The notes beneath the pieces are model-generated. The model saw only the letters and a program-made list of their open reading frames with translations. It did not search any database and had not been told where the DNA came from. The translations under genes were made by a program, and so were the position numbers. A stretch of 64,000 nt of DNA from Takakia lepidozioides (lineage: Eukaryota; Streptophyta; Takakiopsida; Takakiales; Takakiaceae): the NCBI GenBank assembly GCA_030704615.1, contig CM060732.1, forward strand, positions 81,489,171 through 81,553,170. Reading direction: 5' to 3'. The stretch's first letter is position 1; each line of letters starts with the position of its first letter. Shown in pieces: positions 12,010 to 32,000 of the stretch.

Positions 12010-15000
12010 TCATGCAGTCTCCACTAATCCTGTTTGCCTGGTTTTTTCTTCACTCTCAGCAGTAGTGGATGTCTCAGATACATCATCATCTGAGATGCAT
12101 TCAAAGTCCTCGTCTTCTTCACATTCTGGACCAAGCAAGACCCCAAAGAGATGTAAGGAGGGCAACAAAACAGCTCCTGTAAGTGCATGTAATGTCATTC
12201 ACCGAAGTGAAATTCGTTTTTTGCATATGTTCACTTACAAATATATAGATGCAGTTAGAGCTGCCGCGAAGTGTTTGTGACACTAACGTTTTCTGTGAGA
12301 GAAAGAAACACTGGAAGTGAAGTAAGACATTACCACAAAGTGGTCTGAATGTAGATCTCTTCAAGAGCCCAATGTAAAGCTCCAAGAGCAACTTAGGGTT
12401 CTGCTCTCTATAGTGGCGATATTCTCGGAGATTCGCAATTGTTTTCCTGCTCTGCAAGGCCACTTGAATTGTAGCATCCCTTAGCACTTCACAGTTGTGC
12501 GTTTTGGCAAGATCAAATCTGCTAATCACATTCTCCATTGAAATCGTATTCTCGGCCAAGTATTTCCCACAGACGTATTTCAAGTAGTCGAGCTCGAAGG
12601 CATCTCCAATAGACAGGAAATGTATTGCATGCTTCTCCAAAACTTGAGTGGTGATGTCGCCCGTGTAGAAGAAGCGCACAAAGGCATGCAACTGCTCGTA
12701 TGACATATCGTCAAAGATAACGACCCCACCCTTACCGTCCTTCAACCCTGCGGTGCTGTCATCGATCATGGCTTCCAGCAACCGCGATTTGCTCGCCTGT
12801 GTGTATAAATGTAGGTGAGAGATTCTCGAGAACTTCCAACCCGGAGACATACAGACACCAGCTCATTCACATGGCAACGATCGCTACCATGTCCGAAGCC
12901 ATACTCGGAAGCATTCACAGCTACTAATTTGAATTCACGTTTCCAAAAACAGTCCATCAAAGGAGAATTTCTTTTTGTGAACCTGTAGGAGGGAGATTCG
13001 AATGGGGAATACAGTGGGGAATACTGAATTACGTTTAGACAAGAAAGTTACAAGAATGAACTTGTGGCCTTGTACAACTTGATCGGCTGCTTCGTTAGGT
13101 TGGGAAGCCCTTTCAGCCTGTGCAGGAGTATACCCAGCATTGGCAGCAGGGTCAGCTGTTGGACTGCTGTGATCGGGAGTAGCACCCTTATTGGTATCGT
13201 GATTGTCAGGCGCTGCAAGATTACTCTGAGCTGCCTTGAACGAAATGTCTGGAGGAAAAAATGTTTCTGTATCCGTCCACGTACTCAAGAAATCTACTTG
13301 GCCAACCCTTGCCTTGCTCTCTTCTTTCAATCTTCTCAATCTCCTCAGAATATCTTCAAATTTCTGGTCTGATTTTAAATAGCAGCTTTCGCAATATACA
13401 CTTCCACCTGTGCACACCCGAATAGAGCCCGGGGAAATCTCTTCATTTGCACCTCATGACAAAGAAAGGATTTGCTGTAGTCTCCTGAGTCTCTAGTCTC
13501 CTAGCTCATGAAATTTCTGAAATAAAGGGAGGAAAATGTCCTGTACATACTACACATAAATCAGAGTACTGCAACGCTCATGTCCAATATTCTGCAAAGA
13601 CCATGTCTCAGAAGAGCTCACAATCCATTGAGGTACAATGCTCGACTCATTGACTTTGGTAGAAGTAGCCTGATATCTTACCGTGCTTGGACAGGTGACA
13701 TGATGGATGGTAAGGCGTCACATAGGAAGAGTCCCATACAACAGGTCCTTCTGACTGAAATTTTAGAATGGGATGCAGATGTATAGACTGCGTTGGATCC
13801 TGGAACGGTTTCATGCACAATGCGCATCGATAATCGAACCTGCGGCAGACTTCCTGTTTGTATTGAGACAAGAGTCGACGCATGTTTTTAAACCTCTCGT
13901 CTTCGTCGCCTTGCCTTCGTTGCAAATTACCTAGGGAAACAGATCATACATAGCCGTTGAACTGGGGCTTCAAGCTCAGCTGGTAGATTTCTGACGTCCA
14001 CACATACAGCCATTGGAAAGACCATGAAAAAGTGACACAGGAGTATTATTGTGCAGAGCCTATGGCGTATGATCCAAGTCTACTGTCTCAGCTGTAAAAT
14101 GTTGAGTACTCACTGGCGGTACCTGGCTTGCGCACAGTTGTCTTTCTTAGGAGCTTTTCATACAGCTCCAGGAGTAATGGCAAGTCCTCTTGTACATACA
14201 AATCGTGTTCCTTGAGTGTTGGAATTTCATCTTGACCAGCGGCCATAAGAACTCGAAGTGCAGCTTTTCTATTTACTTCAGAATCACATTGTTTCGCAAT
14301 ATCAAAGAGACTGATTGCATTCTCCTTTGAAACCACAGCTGAAAGGTACCTTGCACACACTGATTTCAGGAGCTTCACTTCATATGTCCGGGCTAGAAAC
14401 AGGAGGTCTGCTGCGTGTCTTTCCAGAACAACAGGGCAAATCGTAGCAGTGTAAAAGAAGCTAATGAATGCGCTCAATTGCTCGTGAAGCATATCTTGCA
14501 TGTCAACGATGGGAATCGCTCCTGGAGTTGTCACAGCCTTCTCCTGTCCGGTCGTTCGCATTTCCTCGCTCTCAATATTAGCAGGTGGACAAAACATTGT
14601 TTTAAACAGCTGCGATCTGCTTGCCTGGGTACCTTGCGCCACCGTACACAAAATTCTAAGATCTCTTCTAAGACGCATCTACCAGCCTAACTGTAGAACT
14701 TTTGGAGAAGAGAGCGTACAGTAATATGACCAACGGGTCATAACCTTATTGTGCTGCGACTTTCCTGTGCCATCCCCCAGCGATGTAAAAACGCCATACA
14801 CGGGGGTTGCATGTATACATAGAGAGAGGTGATAATGACTGGACATGTCTTACCAGTTAAGCATTTAAGTTTCTTTCTTTGAACCTTCTTGCGTCTCCAT
14901 TCAATTATCCTACTAGGTGTGGAACTTCTTGTAAGCAAGGAGAGTGGAACAGACGAGAGGTTGAAAAGGGATTACAAGAATGAACTTGTGAGCTGGTATG

Positions 15001-15251
15001 GGAGGTCCATCGAGTGGTTGCAGTAAGACATCGTGATGCAGACTTCTTGGAGGAATCCAGGTACTCAAAAACTCCATGCGGGGTATCCCAGAGTTTAATG
15101 ACTTCACTCTGGCCTTGTATATCAGAGGGTGGCATGCAACGCAGTTTTTGCAACAGCGGACGACCCCTTCTGCCAGTCCGCACAATTCACACGCCACTCT
15201 GGTATCTGAGAAGGACGACGATGTTGTTGAAGCGCTGGGGGCAATCTCCAT
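12010..15251 (-). CDS. Double BTB/POZ protein (BTB-3 + BTB-2), six exons
   Basis: Exons on the minus strand: 15251-14976, 14624-14123, 13930-13682, 13407-13052, 12796-12334, 12176-12010. All five joins agree in phase (0,1,1,0,1) and give one 670-aa ORF. Module 1 (1-259): Cys cluster CELCGLAEGVVRCCKNC, then BTB (PIPAHKFIL, FISFFYTATI) and C-terminal helices. Module 2 (260-615): a second Cys/His region (CALCMKPF, PYHPSCH, YCESC), a charged helix, BTB with a long Pro/Ala/Asn insertion before GHKFIL, then FVRFFYTGDI. The last exon is an acidic Ser/Thr tail (CEEDEDFECISDDDVSE). Likely a CUL3 adaptor by homology to At4g08455. Alternative: two tandem genes, one ending at TGA 14088 by intron retention, the other starting at ATG 13883; only 0.2 kb would separate them. 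Confidence 0.7.
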
Positions 15252-16306
15252 CTTTACAGGTATTTACACAGCTCGCTTTTGAAACTGGTTATGCTCCTGC
15301 CAGACCCCTTCAATACATATCTAACGTACCTATAACACTGGTGTCTGTTGGGGTGTCATGATTGGCCTTTTACTTACATCTTGCAATCTCTCTCAACCAT
15401 TGCACCCTCTTGAAATCTCTTCAACCTCGCTTGGCGAAATGTGACTGGCCCTCAGACTTCCAAAACCTAAATTGTTCGCAGAACCTTGGGAGGGTTAAGA
15501 TTCTCCTCGTATCTCCTGACTATTATTGCTCATGATTTTGATGTCCAGGCTGAGAATTTCTGGCCGTTTGGTCCAGCCTCCACCTAATCATTTTAGTTCA
15601 GATAATACAAATAACTGCATGCTTTCCCTGATAATAGAGGAAGTGAAAGAGCATTGACTAGGAATGAGTATTGTGGGATGAAATGTACGAATACATGAGG
15701 AAAAACACAAGCAAAGAACTCATAGCCTGGCCACACATACCATTTGCCTCCGTTGGCGCAGGACGCACGTCGAACAACGGCGTCTTTCCAACATTGAGCC
15801 TAACCAACCGCCCTGATAGCCAGGCCACACATGACGGATGCAAAGCCTCAACGCAGTTCCCATAACGCAGGAACTTGGCGTGCAACGGTGTCAGGCCATT
15901 CCTAAACGCAGGCGGGGCGTCCGCTCGACGTAGTTTTCTAACGCAGGAGAACCTGCGTTATGCAGATGGAAGTGCGTTCTTTGAAAGCTGCAACCTTTAA
16001 TAGGGCGCCACCAATGTGGGAAGGCGCCATGAGAGCGGAAAAGGAGGAAGTCACCCTTTGCCTTGTTGGATCTTAGCAACGAATCCCTGCTATTGAAATT
16101 GGGTCCCACCAAGGAGCCACCAAGGAAGAATGGGGCTTGTGTGGCCGCTCCCTTAGCAGGAGGGATGAAATCAGCAGTAAGAAGCGGACGGAGACCACAC
16201 CGCACAATTTCGCGGTTGCACTCAAAGACCCACAGTGTGGAGTTAGGTGACAACACCGTGGAGTTAGGTGACAAAATGATGTTAAGCTAGAAGTACCTGC
16301 CATGGG
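15252..16306. other. Upstream flank of the double-BTB gene
   Basis: Should contain the minus-strand BTB promoter. Around 15880-15970 the word AACGCAGG recurs, including the small hairpin AACGCAGGAGAACCTGCGTT. No gene recognised. Confidence 0.4.
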
Positions 16307-17860
16307 GGGTTGGTATCGCGTGAGCACAACCCACGGTCATGGGAGTTTTATGTTTTCTTAACTTCGGTCATAGGAGTTATATGTTTCCAAAGCGGAAAAA
16401 AACCTTCACTACAGGAAAAGGGGAGGGGGTTACTAAAGCCCCCTTTTGGGGCGGGTAGAAGCCCCAGATTGCGACGCCCGGGCGTCGCAAGAATATCGTC
16501 GCTAATTTGCAACGTATGGGGTCGTTAGGTAACGCGGGCGACTTGCGACCTCATAATATATATATATATATAGCCGATTTTCACATCAAAAAACAAGCAC
16601 AAAGGGGGGCTCAAACAGTGTGCATTGCCGCACACTGTTTGAGCTTCCAATTAGGGGTGTTTACAACTTGCTAGAGTGGCCGAAGGTGGCCATTTTCTCA
16701 TCAAAAATCAAGCACAAAGGAGGGCTAAAACAGTATGCGTTGACGCACAAACAGAAGAAGACGATAATGTTGTTCCAATTAGTGAAAGTGAGACTCAAAA
16801 CGATAGTATTGCGAATGATTGTAATACACTAATAGAGTCGGATCCAGACTACATTCTAGCTGGCGTTGAAGGGGCCAATCCATTTGGTGAAAGAACAGAG
16901 ATGAACACTGTGGATGGATTTCATTATACCGTGGATTATATAAGCGCTTCAAGCTCCGTCATCCTAGCGCGGGGCGCCCCCAGCGACGCTTTTGCAACGC
17001 CGGGGGTCACAATGTCCACCCAAAAAAAAAAAAAAAAACGGATGCGACCCCCAACGTCACAAGAAAAAAAAAACCGTCGCAACCCCCACAGCGACGCACC
17101 ATCATCGCATGTCTCGGCGCCCTTGGGGGCCCCCTTTCCCCCTTCATGCCATGTTGCGACGGTTGTGCGTCGCAGCGGTCTTGGCGTCACAAAAAGCGGC
17201 CGCGGGGGTAGCGTCGCAGGCCCAGCACCGCGCCCAGCATGGGGGCGCGGTTGGCGTCGCTAAACCCCCCATTTGCAGTAGTGCATAAGCAGGTATAGAT
17301 GACCGGTGCATATATACGGTACGTCTGTACCAATTCAGCGAGGCGAAAACTTCAGTGGTGTAGCCAGAAACCCTAAACTTATAGCGGCAGACAAGTTTCG
17401 CATTGAGGAATACTTGGTGATATGGGCACAAACCTACGCAGCAGTGGGTTTCGCATTGGGAATAGCTTGAGTCGAAACTTTCTATATGAAATCCCATCAC
17501 CCATAAATCCCACATCCAATTCAGGCTAGTTAGTACAGAGTTTCGTCGTGCAAAATTATCCTTCAGTGATTTCTTCTCAGGCTATTTGGTATAGAGTTTC
17601 CCTGTGAGAAATTAGCTATGGGCGAGGACCTACAATTTGAAGTGGTCTAACTGCACTCTCGCCCCTGTTATGGAGAAAAAGCCACGCTTATAGGGTAAGA
17701 TGTTCATCAAGTATAGGGGCTATTTGTTCTTTATGTGTTAGTTTCGGATAAGTTTCGCCAAGTTCATTTCATTGTAGAAATTTCACAGAAATTTCCTGAA
17801 AATTCGGGGAATATGCCCTTGTGCTCATTTGAGCATGCTTACGCGCTCCCAACCTCCCTG
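16307..17860. mobile_element. Repeat family A copy, split by a CACTA insert
   Basis: The left end GGTATCGCGTGAGCACAACC and the right end, around TTGTGCTCATTTGAGCATGC and CTCCCAACC, are related inverted ends built on the word GTGAGCACAA. Flanking the inner CACTA insert, the body matches, in inverse orientation, 41247-42065 (shared features: CCATGACC/GGTCATGG, the phrase for 'cccatatcaccaagt', and 'ataaagaacaaatagcccc'). No coding capacity seen, so probably a nonautonomous DNA transposon. A related end alone lies at 37178-37220. Confidence 0.55.
16407..17283. mobile_element. Nonautonomous CACTA-type element
   Basis: Begins CACTACAGGAAAAGG and ends with the inverse of CACTACTGCAAATGGGG, as expected for CACTA (En/Spm) termini. 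Subterminal regions carry many direct and inverted copies of GCGACG/CGTCGC (for example 16470-16500, 17070-17095, 17155-17275), like transposase-binding repeats in this superfamily. Flanking trinucleotides are CTT and CAT, so a 3-bp target duplication is not exact. The inner ORF (16676-17263) is low complexity outside one acidic stretch and shows no transposase motif. About 0.88 kb, inside repeat family A. Confidence 0.65.
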
Positions 17861-17966
17861 CCAAGCCTACGATATGCGTGTCGTTGGCCACAGAGGAAAA
17901 TAGACAATATGGGTGTACTTGTGCGGAAGCTGTCAGAGTGCGGACATGAGCCATGGCAAATAAAGG

Positions 17967-18377
17967 TCATCCTAAAGGGTCGCCTTGGCGAGTTCCATCC
18001 TCTGATTGAATAATGGAGCATTCACCCAGGCGAGAATGATGACTACAATAGACGGGAGTGGCGAATGCATAGAATGATTGAACAAACGGAATGAGCGGGT
18101 GGAAATCTCCCCCAGCTGAACGGAACTCTTGAAAGATAGCCGACCGTGACACGGTGTTGAAAGCATTGGTAACGTCGACCTGCAGAACCACCCAATCCGG
18201 ATGAAGATGGAGGGCGGCACGAATCCCTTGAACCACCGCCTCACAACCTCCTAGAGTGCCGAGATCTTGGTCTGGCTTGAAGCCCTCGACAAAAAGCGGA
18301 AGGATATCCTCAGTTGATGGGAAGCTTCTTATGAAAGTCGGTCTATGCTTCGTGCCTGGGATCATCGACATCACCAA
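17967..18377 (-). pseudogene. Reverse-transcriptase fragment of a non-LTR element
   Basis: A 136-aa ORF with RT core motifs: VVLQVDVTNAFNTVSRSAI (motif A region with the catalytic Asp in VDVTNAF) and a later DGTRQGDPLG (conserved Q-G-D-P). This is the fingers/palm segment of a plant LINE-like RT, truncated before the DD motif. It differs clearly from LINE-A and LINE-B further right, so it is a third lineage. Confidence 0.75.
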
Positions 18378-19240
18378 TAGACCCTTGGTGCATGTGGGCC
18401 CTCATGAACCGGCCCCATGATCAAAAGAGACTAGTCCCTCGAGACTCATGCAGGTCTTCACAATTACAGATATAACCCATATCCCCAAAAACGTCGTAGC
18501 GAACATCGATTGAGTATTCTATCCAAAGTTGAGCGTGTGCTTGACATGAAGACTTATGAATTATAATAACATATGGCTGATTGGCCTATGCAAACCTCAA
18601 GAGAAAACCCTTTTGAAACGTCAAACCACCCACCCAGTACTATAAAGCATCCACCACAGCTGAGGAAGCTCAGAACTTATGGGACAAAGGAAAATGAAAA
18701 CACAAGATGGAAAGAGAAAGTGGGCCCACCACCACAACAAAAAACTAACTTCAATCTCCACCAATTCTCCAAAAAGAGAGTTCAATTGGTCCATTTCGTT
18801 CGTACAAACGTATAGACCCTTCCATAAACAAGACGAGCAGTAACCGTTTACGGGCTTGGTTGTTTGGAACTCACATGGGAGACTTTAGAAATATGTAGTG
18901 TTTTCAGAGAACAACTGCGAGAGGGCTTGTATTTTGCTCAAAATCTATAACTTCCCATATATCTCACCCAAGGGTTTTTAGACTAAGACAACTGGTGTCA
19001 ATACCTTTTGAATCTTACATAAAGTGATCTCCAGAAGTTTTCTGAATGTGCTAAGATTAAGATAGTGCCATCAATGTTGTGACTGTGTTGGTGTGGTGAC
19101 AATACCCTCTCAATTTGCAGATGATGGCCACTTAATGACGAGATGCACAAGTATGGTTGTATAGGTTGAATCTGCACTAAGTAGGGCTAGTTTGGGATGG
19201 TGGCTTACTTGCTTAAAGGTGGCTAGTGACTGGTGCCACC
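18378..19240. other. Intergenic, nothing recognised
   Basis: No ORF with domains, no clear repeat. Purine-rich around 18600-18780. Confidence 0.4.
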
Positions 19241-19243
19241 CGA

Positions 19244-19880
19244 GGTTGGGTAGCGTGTGAGCATGCTCACGCCAGTAGGCGTGAGCACAAAGGTATTATT
19301 CTCAATATTCCAAAATACTCTAGAGAATATGCGATTGCGAAACCAAAATGCACTCACGCAGTGAGAAATACGAAACTATGTGAAAACCGTGCTCACACGA
19401 AAAAAAATCATGAAATTAATCGTCCAAAGCTTAACTCGCGTGAGCACAATGACCCACAAATGTATCCGCCAAAACTCAAAGATTAGCGCACGTAAACAAT
19501 GTGGCATTTGGTAACATTGTGTGTAGAACATCCCCAAGAACCACCCAAAAAATGGGTTTCGCCAGCGAAATGCAAATGGGTTTCGCACGTGAAACTTGTA
19601 TGTTCGCCAGCGAAACCTGGTTTCATCGGCGAAATTAGGGTTTGGTTTTTGTTTTTTCTTAAAGGTTTCTCCCTTTCAAGCTCCCTCTATATGTTTAAGT
19701 TTATATTTAGAAACGACGGAGACCCTTTTAATGCAGAAAGACCCTATGTCCGTCTATTTATATGTATTTCCGCTAACATATATATCACCCCTATAACCGT
19801 GCTCAAGCGGCGATTTTTTGGTGCTCACGCCATACTTTGTGCTCACGATATACCAATCCCTGTGCTACCCGAACAATTTT
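19244..19880. mobile_element. Palindrome-ended MITE-like repeat related to family A
   Basis: Starts GGTTGGGTAGCGTGTGAGC with the perfect palindrome GTGAGCATGCTCAC and a following GCGTGAGCACAAAGGTA. It ends with the inverse words GTGCTCACGCCATACTTTG and TGTGCTACCCG. Interior copies of GTGAGCAC and TTTCGCCAGCGAAA add further dyads. No coding potential; 0.64 kb. The ends resemble those at 16307/17860 and 37178. Confidence 0.5.
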
Positions 19881-20196
19881 GACGTTAGCCTCAAGCTTGT
19901 CCTGGTTATTTTTTCCAGAACATGAGTTCCATTTCCCTTTAAGAAAAAAAGGGGGTATACAAACACTACTGATCTTTTTGACAACGTCCATGTAGGAAGA
20001 ACTCCGTTTCATGCTGAGTCACCAACATTGGAATTCCAGTGCAAAGAAGAATGATGAATAGACCTCGTCCATTCATCTCTTGGAAGAGAGAAAGAAACGT
20101 CAGTCGGGGGTCTTCCTGGAGGAAAATAAGCCTGAAGTAATGGGGAGAGGAGATTGTGCTGAAGTCACCGTTATGTTGAGTTGACAGCTTTCAATC

Positions 20197-20395
20197 AATC
20201 ATGTAAGCAAGAATAAATGAAGCCCGTCCAAGCTCTTCTAATTGAGGGGCACAGGTAGTGCATGACTATATCATTGAACAAATAAATCAATACCAGACTG
20301 TATTCGAGAATCATGTAGGCAAGAAAAAATGAGGCTGGCCCGAGCTCTTCAAGTTCAGGGCACAAGTAGTGTGCATGACTATATTATTGAACAAG
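20197..20395. repeat. Imperfect tandem duplication, period 112 bp
   Basis: AATCATGTAAGCAAGAATAA at 20197 and AATCATGTAGGCAAGAAAAA at 20309 open two copies, both ending near CATGACTATATCATTGAACAA or its variant. Copies differ by several substitutions and small indels. Confidence 0.7.
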
Positions 20396-21055
20396 AACTT
20401 ACAAACAGGGTTGCTTCAATACTGAAGTGTACCTGAGTACCAATGCAGATTAAAATCTATCTAGCTTTGTATATCCGGCACTAAGTAAATATGGGTGTGT
20501 AAGTCTTGTGACTTCAAGCAATAGAAGCAAGCACACTGACGAAAAAAAATTACTTCAATTCATGGACCCTTGCCATAGTCACTCCCCATAAGCCCTCATG
20601 GAGTTGGTGGCAAGAGACACGATTCCAGAGGGTTGAAGGAAACAACTCTCAGGTTTTAGAGAGATGACCATAACTGGTATATTGAAACAATTTTTGGTAG
20701 CGAAACATTTTCTGGAAGTGACAACAGTGTAGAATATAAATGGTATAGTTTTGCTACCATGCAATATCTTTCCCCATTGGGTCTCTAACTGGAGAATCCA
20801 ACTTCATGGTGGGCCCATGCTAGACATTAGACGAAGAGAGGGTAGAGGCCACCACTTGAACCAAGGTACCCTCAAGAAACTGAAACCTTATAGCAATCAA
20901 TGCCCTCCGGAAATGAGGACTCCAGAGAATGGAGTGCGAACCATCCAAAGCTGGACTAAACAATCTACATAGGCAAAAAGGGAAGAATGCATTGAAACAG
21001 CTCTTTGCTGAGAAATCATGGGAAAAAAATTGTACGCTTTGGCATGTAACTCTAC

Positions 21056-28211
<7,156 letters not shown>

Positions 28212-29054
28212 GGCTGACCCAACCGGCTTGGATGCAGACTCGCCTCCGTCCTCCCTCCGTCCTCCACAGACATACAGAACGGAAGCTCCCTCAAGCCCTA
28301 ATCGCCATCGCGAGAAGCTTACAAGTAGGGTTTTAGGGTTTACACAACCTTACTAATCGATAACATGGACGAGTATCATCCGTCCATCTATAACTTTGGG
28401 AACACATTAGAGACGTTTACAAAACCTACGGGAACCTGCGAACAGGTCTTTCACCGAGATCTTTCGTCCCTGGCCCGATTGTAACCTGAGTTGGACCATT
28501 CTTTCAAATCCTGGCTTTGGAATGTAAATAGAATTACCCTTATGGTGGTATTTTTAATAGCATTACACCGATGCTTAGAGAACAACCTTCATGCTGCAAG
28601 TCTTGCGCTTCGTAGAGTTTGAGGATAGAAAGGAGCGGATTGCGTGAGATGTTGAAACTCGTTCGTCCACTCGTGGCCGGATGTCACGCCGGGTTTCGCC
28701 AGATTTCGCCGCGGGTCTGTTGAGAGACAAGCAAGGAAGGGGAGAGTGTCGCCAGGTTTCGCCGCGGTAGGTTGTGTAGGTGTCGACACCTCGAGGCGTC
28801 CGGAAGGAGGTCTTATCCTGTGCTAGAGTTAGGGTTTCAATTCGGGCCCTCCCTGTCTTTGCATGCCTCTGAGCAAGATCGATCTTGCTTGAGAGATTTT
28901 GCAGATTGCTCTGCTAGAATTCGAGAATTTGTGCGATTTGAGTGATGGGCTTTTGCCTGGAGAATGCGGAGGAAGCTCCTCCTGCAATTGTGGGAGGTTG
29001 AATGTTCCGGGAGTGCAATTCGGTGCAGGAAGTGCTGGATGAAAGTGCTGGGAA
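28212..29054. promoter_or_regulatory. Divergent promoter region, LysRS and BTB-trihelix
   Basis: The two genes start in opposite directions 0.84 kb apart. The LysRS side has a double telo-box; the BTB side has AGGGTTT at 28831 in its probable leader. Two copies of GGTTTCGCC-like words with CGCCGCGG lie at about 28690-28765. No ORF of note. Confidence 0.5.
28327..28342 (-). promoter_or_regulatory. Telo-box pair upstream of LysRS
   Basis: AGGGTTTTAGGGTTTA on the plus strand reads as tandem AAACCCTA on the gene's strand, about 115-130 bp upstream of the ATG. Telo-boxes are known in plant promoters of translation-machinery genes, which fits an aminoacyl-tRNA synthetase. Confidence 0.6.
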
Positions 29055-32000
29055 ATGAGGATGACGACACATGAGGCCACAACGAGTGCAAAGCTGTTTC
29101 CGAAGAAACGAAATCTGAGAGCGAGAGCTTCAGATACCGTTAGGAGTTTGAAATCGCAGGTGAAACGGTTGGAGAGACAAAGGGAGTTCTTGAGTCTTTG
29201 GAAACCAGACACGCACATTGGGGCAGATGTTGAGGGTTCCTATGTGGATGTTGAATTACGGGCCTCTGATGGTGTCCGAATTCATGCTCACAAGGCAGTC
29301 TTGGTCAGCTTTTGTGCCTTTCTCCCCATTGTTTACCTCTCCTGATTCTATCCAGAGACTGTAGAGGCGGACTTGGTAGACAGTAGGAAGATAAATAGAT
29401 ACTCGGATCCCTGCAAGCATGTAGCATGCACAGTGAACTCTAAAGGAAATTGTGAACCATCTAATGAACTAGGGACTATCTAAAGGACTGAGGCATGATC
29501 ATTACCCCCACAATTTCCTTGTTCAAGCAACTACTATCAATTTCCTGGAGCCTTGCAGCCATAGACCCACCAAAGGGAGAGTCTTGTGAATGTCGTATGT
29601 CTTACTCCAATATAGTGAGGATGAACTAAGTGCCCGCTAGTCTGTCAGCCTCATGTGGTCTTTGGTAAGAGAGTAGATGTTGTTTATCCATGGAATTGAA
29701 CTATTTGGGCAGGGGATGGTGGATTATGCTTCAACATGGACTCACAAGGCTAATTGCAGGTGGCCAAGTCCAAAGCATTTGAGGCGATCTTTCGAGCGGA
29801 TAAAAATGTCAAGGTTTTGGAGGTACCCGACATGGATCATGAGGAATTAAAAGCCTTTGTAAACTTTTTCTACACTGCAACTGTCAGCATCAGTGTTATG
29901 GCAGAACGGATGACCTCTTTTCTGCGTGCGGCAGACAAATATAAGGTCCATTATCTTACAGTACTATGTGAGGATGCTCTGGTGGCCAACCTTTCTAGAG
30001 AGAATGCAATCACTACTTTTGATATAGCTAAGAAGCATTGCTCCATCAATGCCAAGGAAGCCGTGCTTAAGAAGGCGATCAAAATGGGGGAACTCTCAAC
30101 ATTTGATGAGTACAAATTGTATTCCCAAAAGGATCCCGGATTGCTGCTGGAGCTATATGAGCAATTGTCAGAACGGATAGGGCCATTACTGGCTAAAAGA
30201 CGGCGAGTCACTCCAGGCAAGTACCACTAGCAATGTACCACTAGCAATGTAGTCCACATCATCTCTGTCATGTTGCCAACCAATGTATCTGAAAATTGTA
30301 GTCTGGTAGGGTTGAAGGCCTACTATTGCTCAATATGCAACCACTCTGCAAAAAGGAAGCATAGTCACAGTGGAAAGACCAGTTCCGTAACTATTGATGA
30401 TTCTGTATATGTGGGGGTGTCCGCTGGACTGGTATTGTTGCGGTGCATTGAGGCAAGTAGTCTCTGCCTGGACCACCTTAGTGCAACAATCCCTTTCAAA
30501 CTGACTAGGCTCCAGAGAGGAATTTAGACATTTGTGGGTTGAGGATGGAACCTCTTAGTACATCATCCCGTGCTGATGGATTGGTTTGAAGCCATGGCAG
30601 CAGAGTAGCCAAGGCATACCAGTGTATGGGGTCTTTCCATAACCGCAGTAGTTTACCTTTTGCTCAATGATTTTTTTGCAATTTCTCTACTGAAAGCAGA
30701 ACTCGAGAAATTGTGCATTGTATGCAAACTATTGTTCAGTGCAGTTTGAGACTTTATCCTTTTATAAAAATTTAGGGTACTTGCCATAAACCTGATTTAC
30801 ATTGACTTTAATGGGGTTCAACTGTGTGGGCATGTTGTGCCTAGCACCTTTTAGCAGTTTGAAAGAATCTATTCTACAATGTAGATTTGAACTGAGGCTC
30901 TTATGATGGCTAATCTATCTAGTAGTTGGAATCCAACTTTTTCATCGAACCTGAATTTGGAAAGCCAATATAATATACAGAATAGCTTGCAGATTATGCT
31001 AAACCACTTAAAGTTGGTTGGTTTTTATTGCTTGATTTCTGCATGCAGAGAATGGCACTGGTGAGCATGAGGTGAACAATACCTGCATCATGTATGATGG
31101 GGTAAATGACAAATCAGACACTGATGAAGATGAAGGTGAGGACGACCAGAAGGGAGATGATAAAGAGATCAAGCAAGAAGGAGAGGGCGATGCGACTTTA
31201 GGTAATTTGATGACTTTCTAAGTTTGATGTCTACGTGTCTGAGCAACAGTCTCTGTTTGTTTTGGTGGGTCCCAGTTTGCCTTGTTTTATTGCAGGATTG
31301 CTCCAGGCATAGTGTGGGACTCATCAATTAGTTTGACACACAGAATTGGCTGGTGTGCAGGAGGTTCAGTAGCCCTCAACGGATTGCCTCCGTTTGGGGG
31401 TGGTGGTGGAGCAGGGTGGTGGCCTGGAGCAGCCATTCAACCCCAGCATGGGCGACCCTTTCCTGCTGGCTATGATAAGAGCATGTATGGTCCAGGTCAG
31501 AGGCCGGCTTTTGATGGGTCCATGATGCCCAGTTCACCCTATGGTGTGGCTCCACCCTTTATGCCTCAGATGTATACTGGTGGCATTCCTAGGTGAGAGT
31601 CATGGTCTTACATTCTTCATATTTTCCTGTCCATATTAGGTTGACAGCCCATATTCATTTTTTCAGACTGACGGAGTTGGCTACAGTCTACATATTCTAC
31701 TGAGGGTTGGCCAAATAATAATCATTGGTGCTCTATCATATACAATTTTGTGTAGGTTTTTTTATATTCCAATGGCTTGTAATTCAAGGTTCTCATGCAT
31801 CATACTACTTGAGGGTCTGCATTACAGGAGTATGTATAAGATGTACCAGCCCAGAGTCACAATCTTGATGGGCACATGCTAGTGGCTGCTGATCTGGTGC
31901 TAAAAGAGTTCTGGAAGTGTTTCTGCCTTTCCAATTCCCGCTATTTATTCTGTTCGTTTTAAGAGGCTGGGCTCACTCTGTATACAGGTATTGTTGTAAC

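Noticed and set aside
16676-17263. 195-aa ORF as a transposase gene inside the CACTA element
   Set aside because: The C-terminal half is low-complexity subterminal repeat and no transposase motif is visible.
29951-30220. Minus-strand ORF opposite BTB-4 exon 2
   Set aside because: Antisense shadow of a conserved coding exon.
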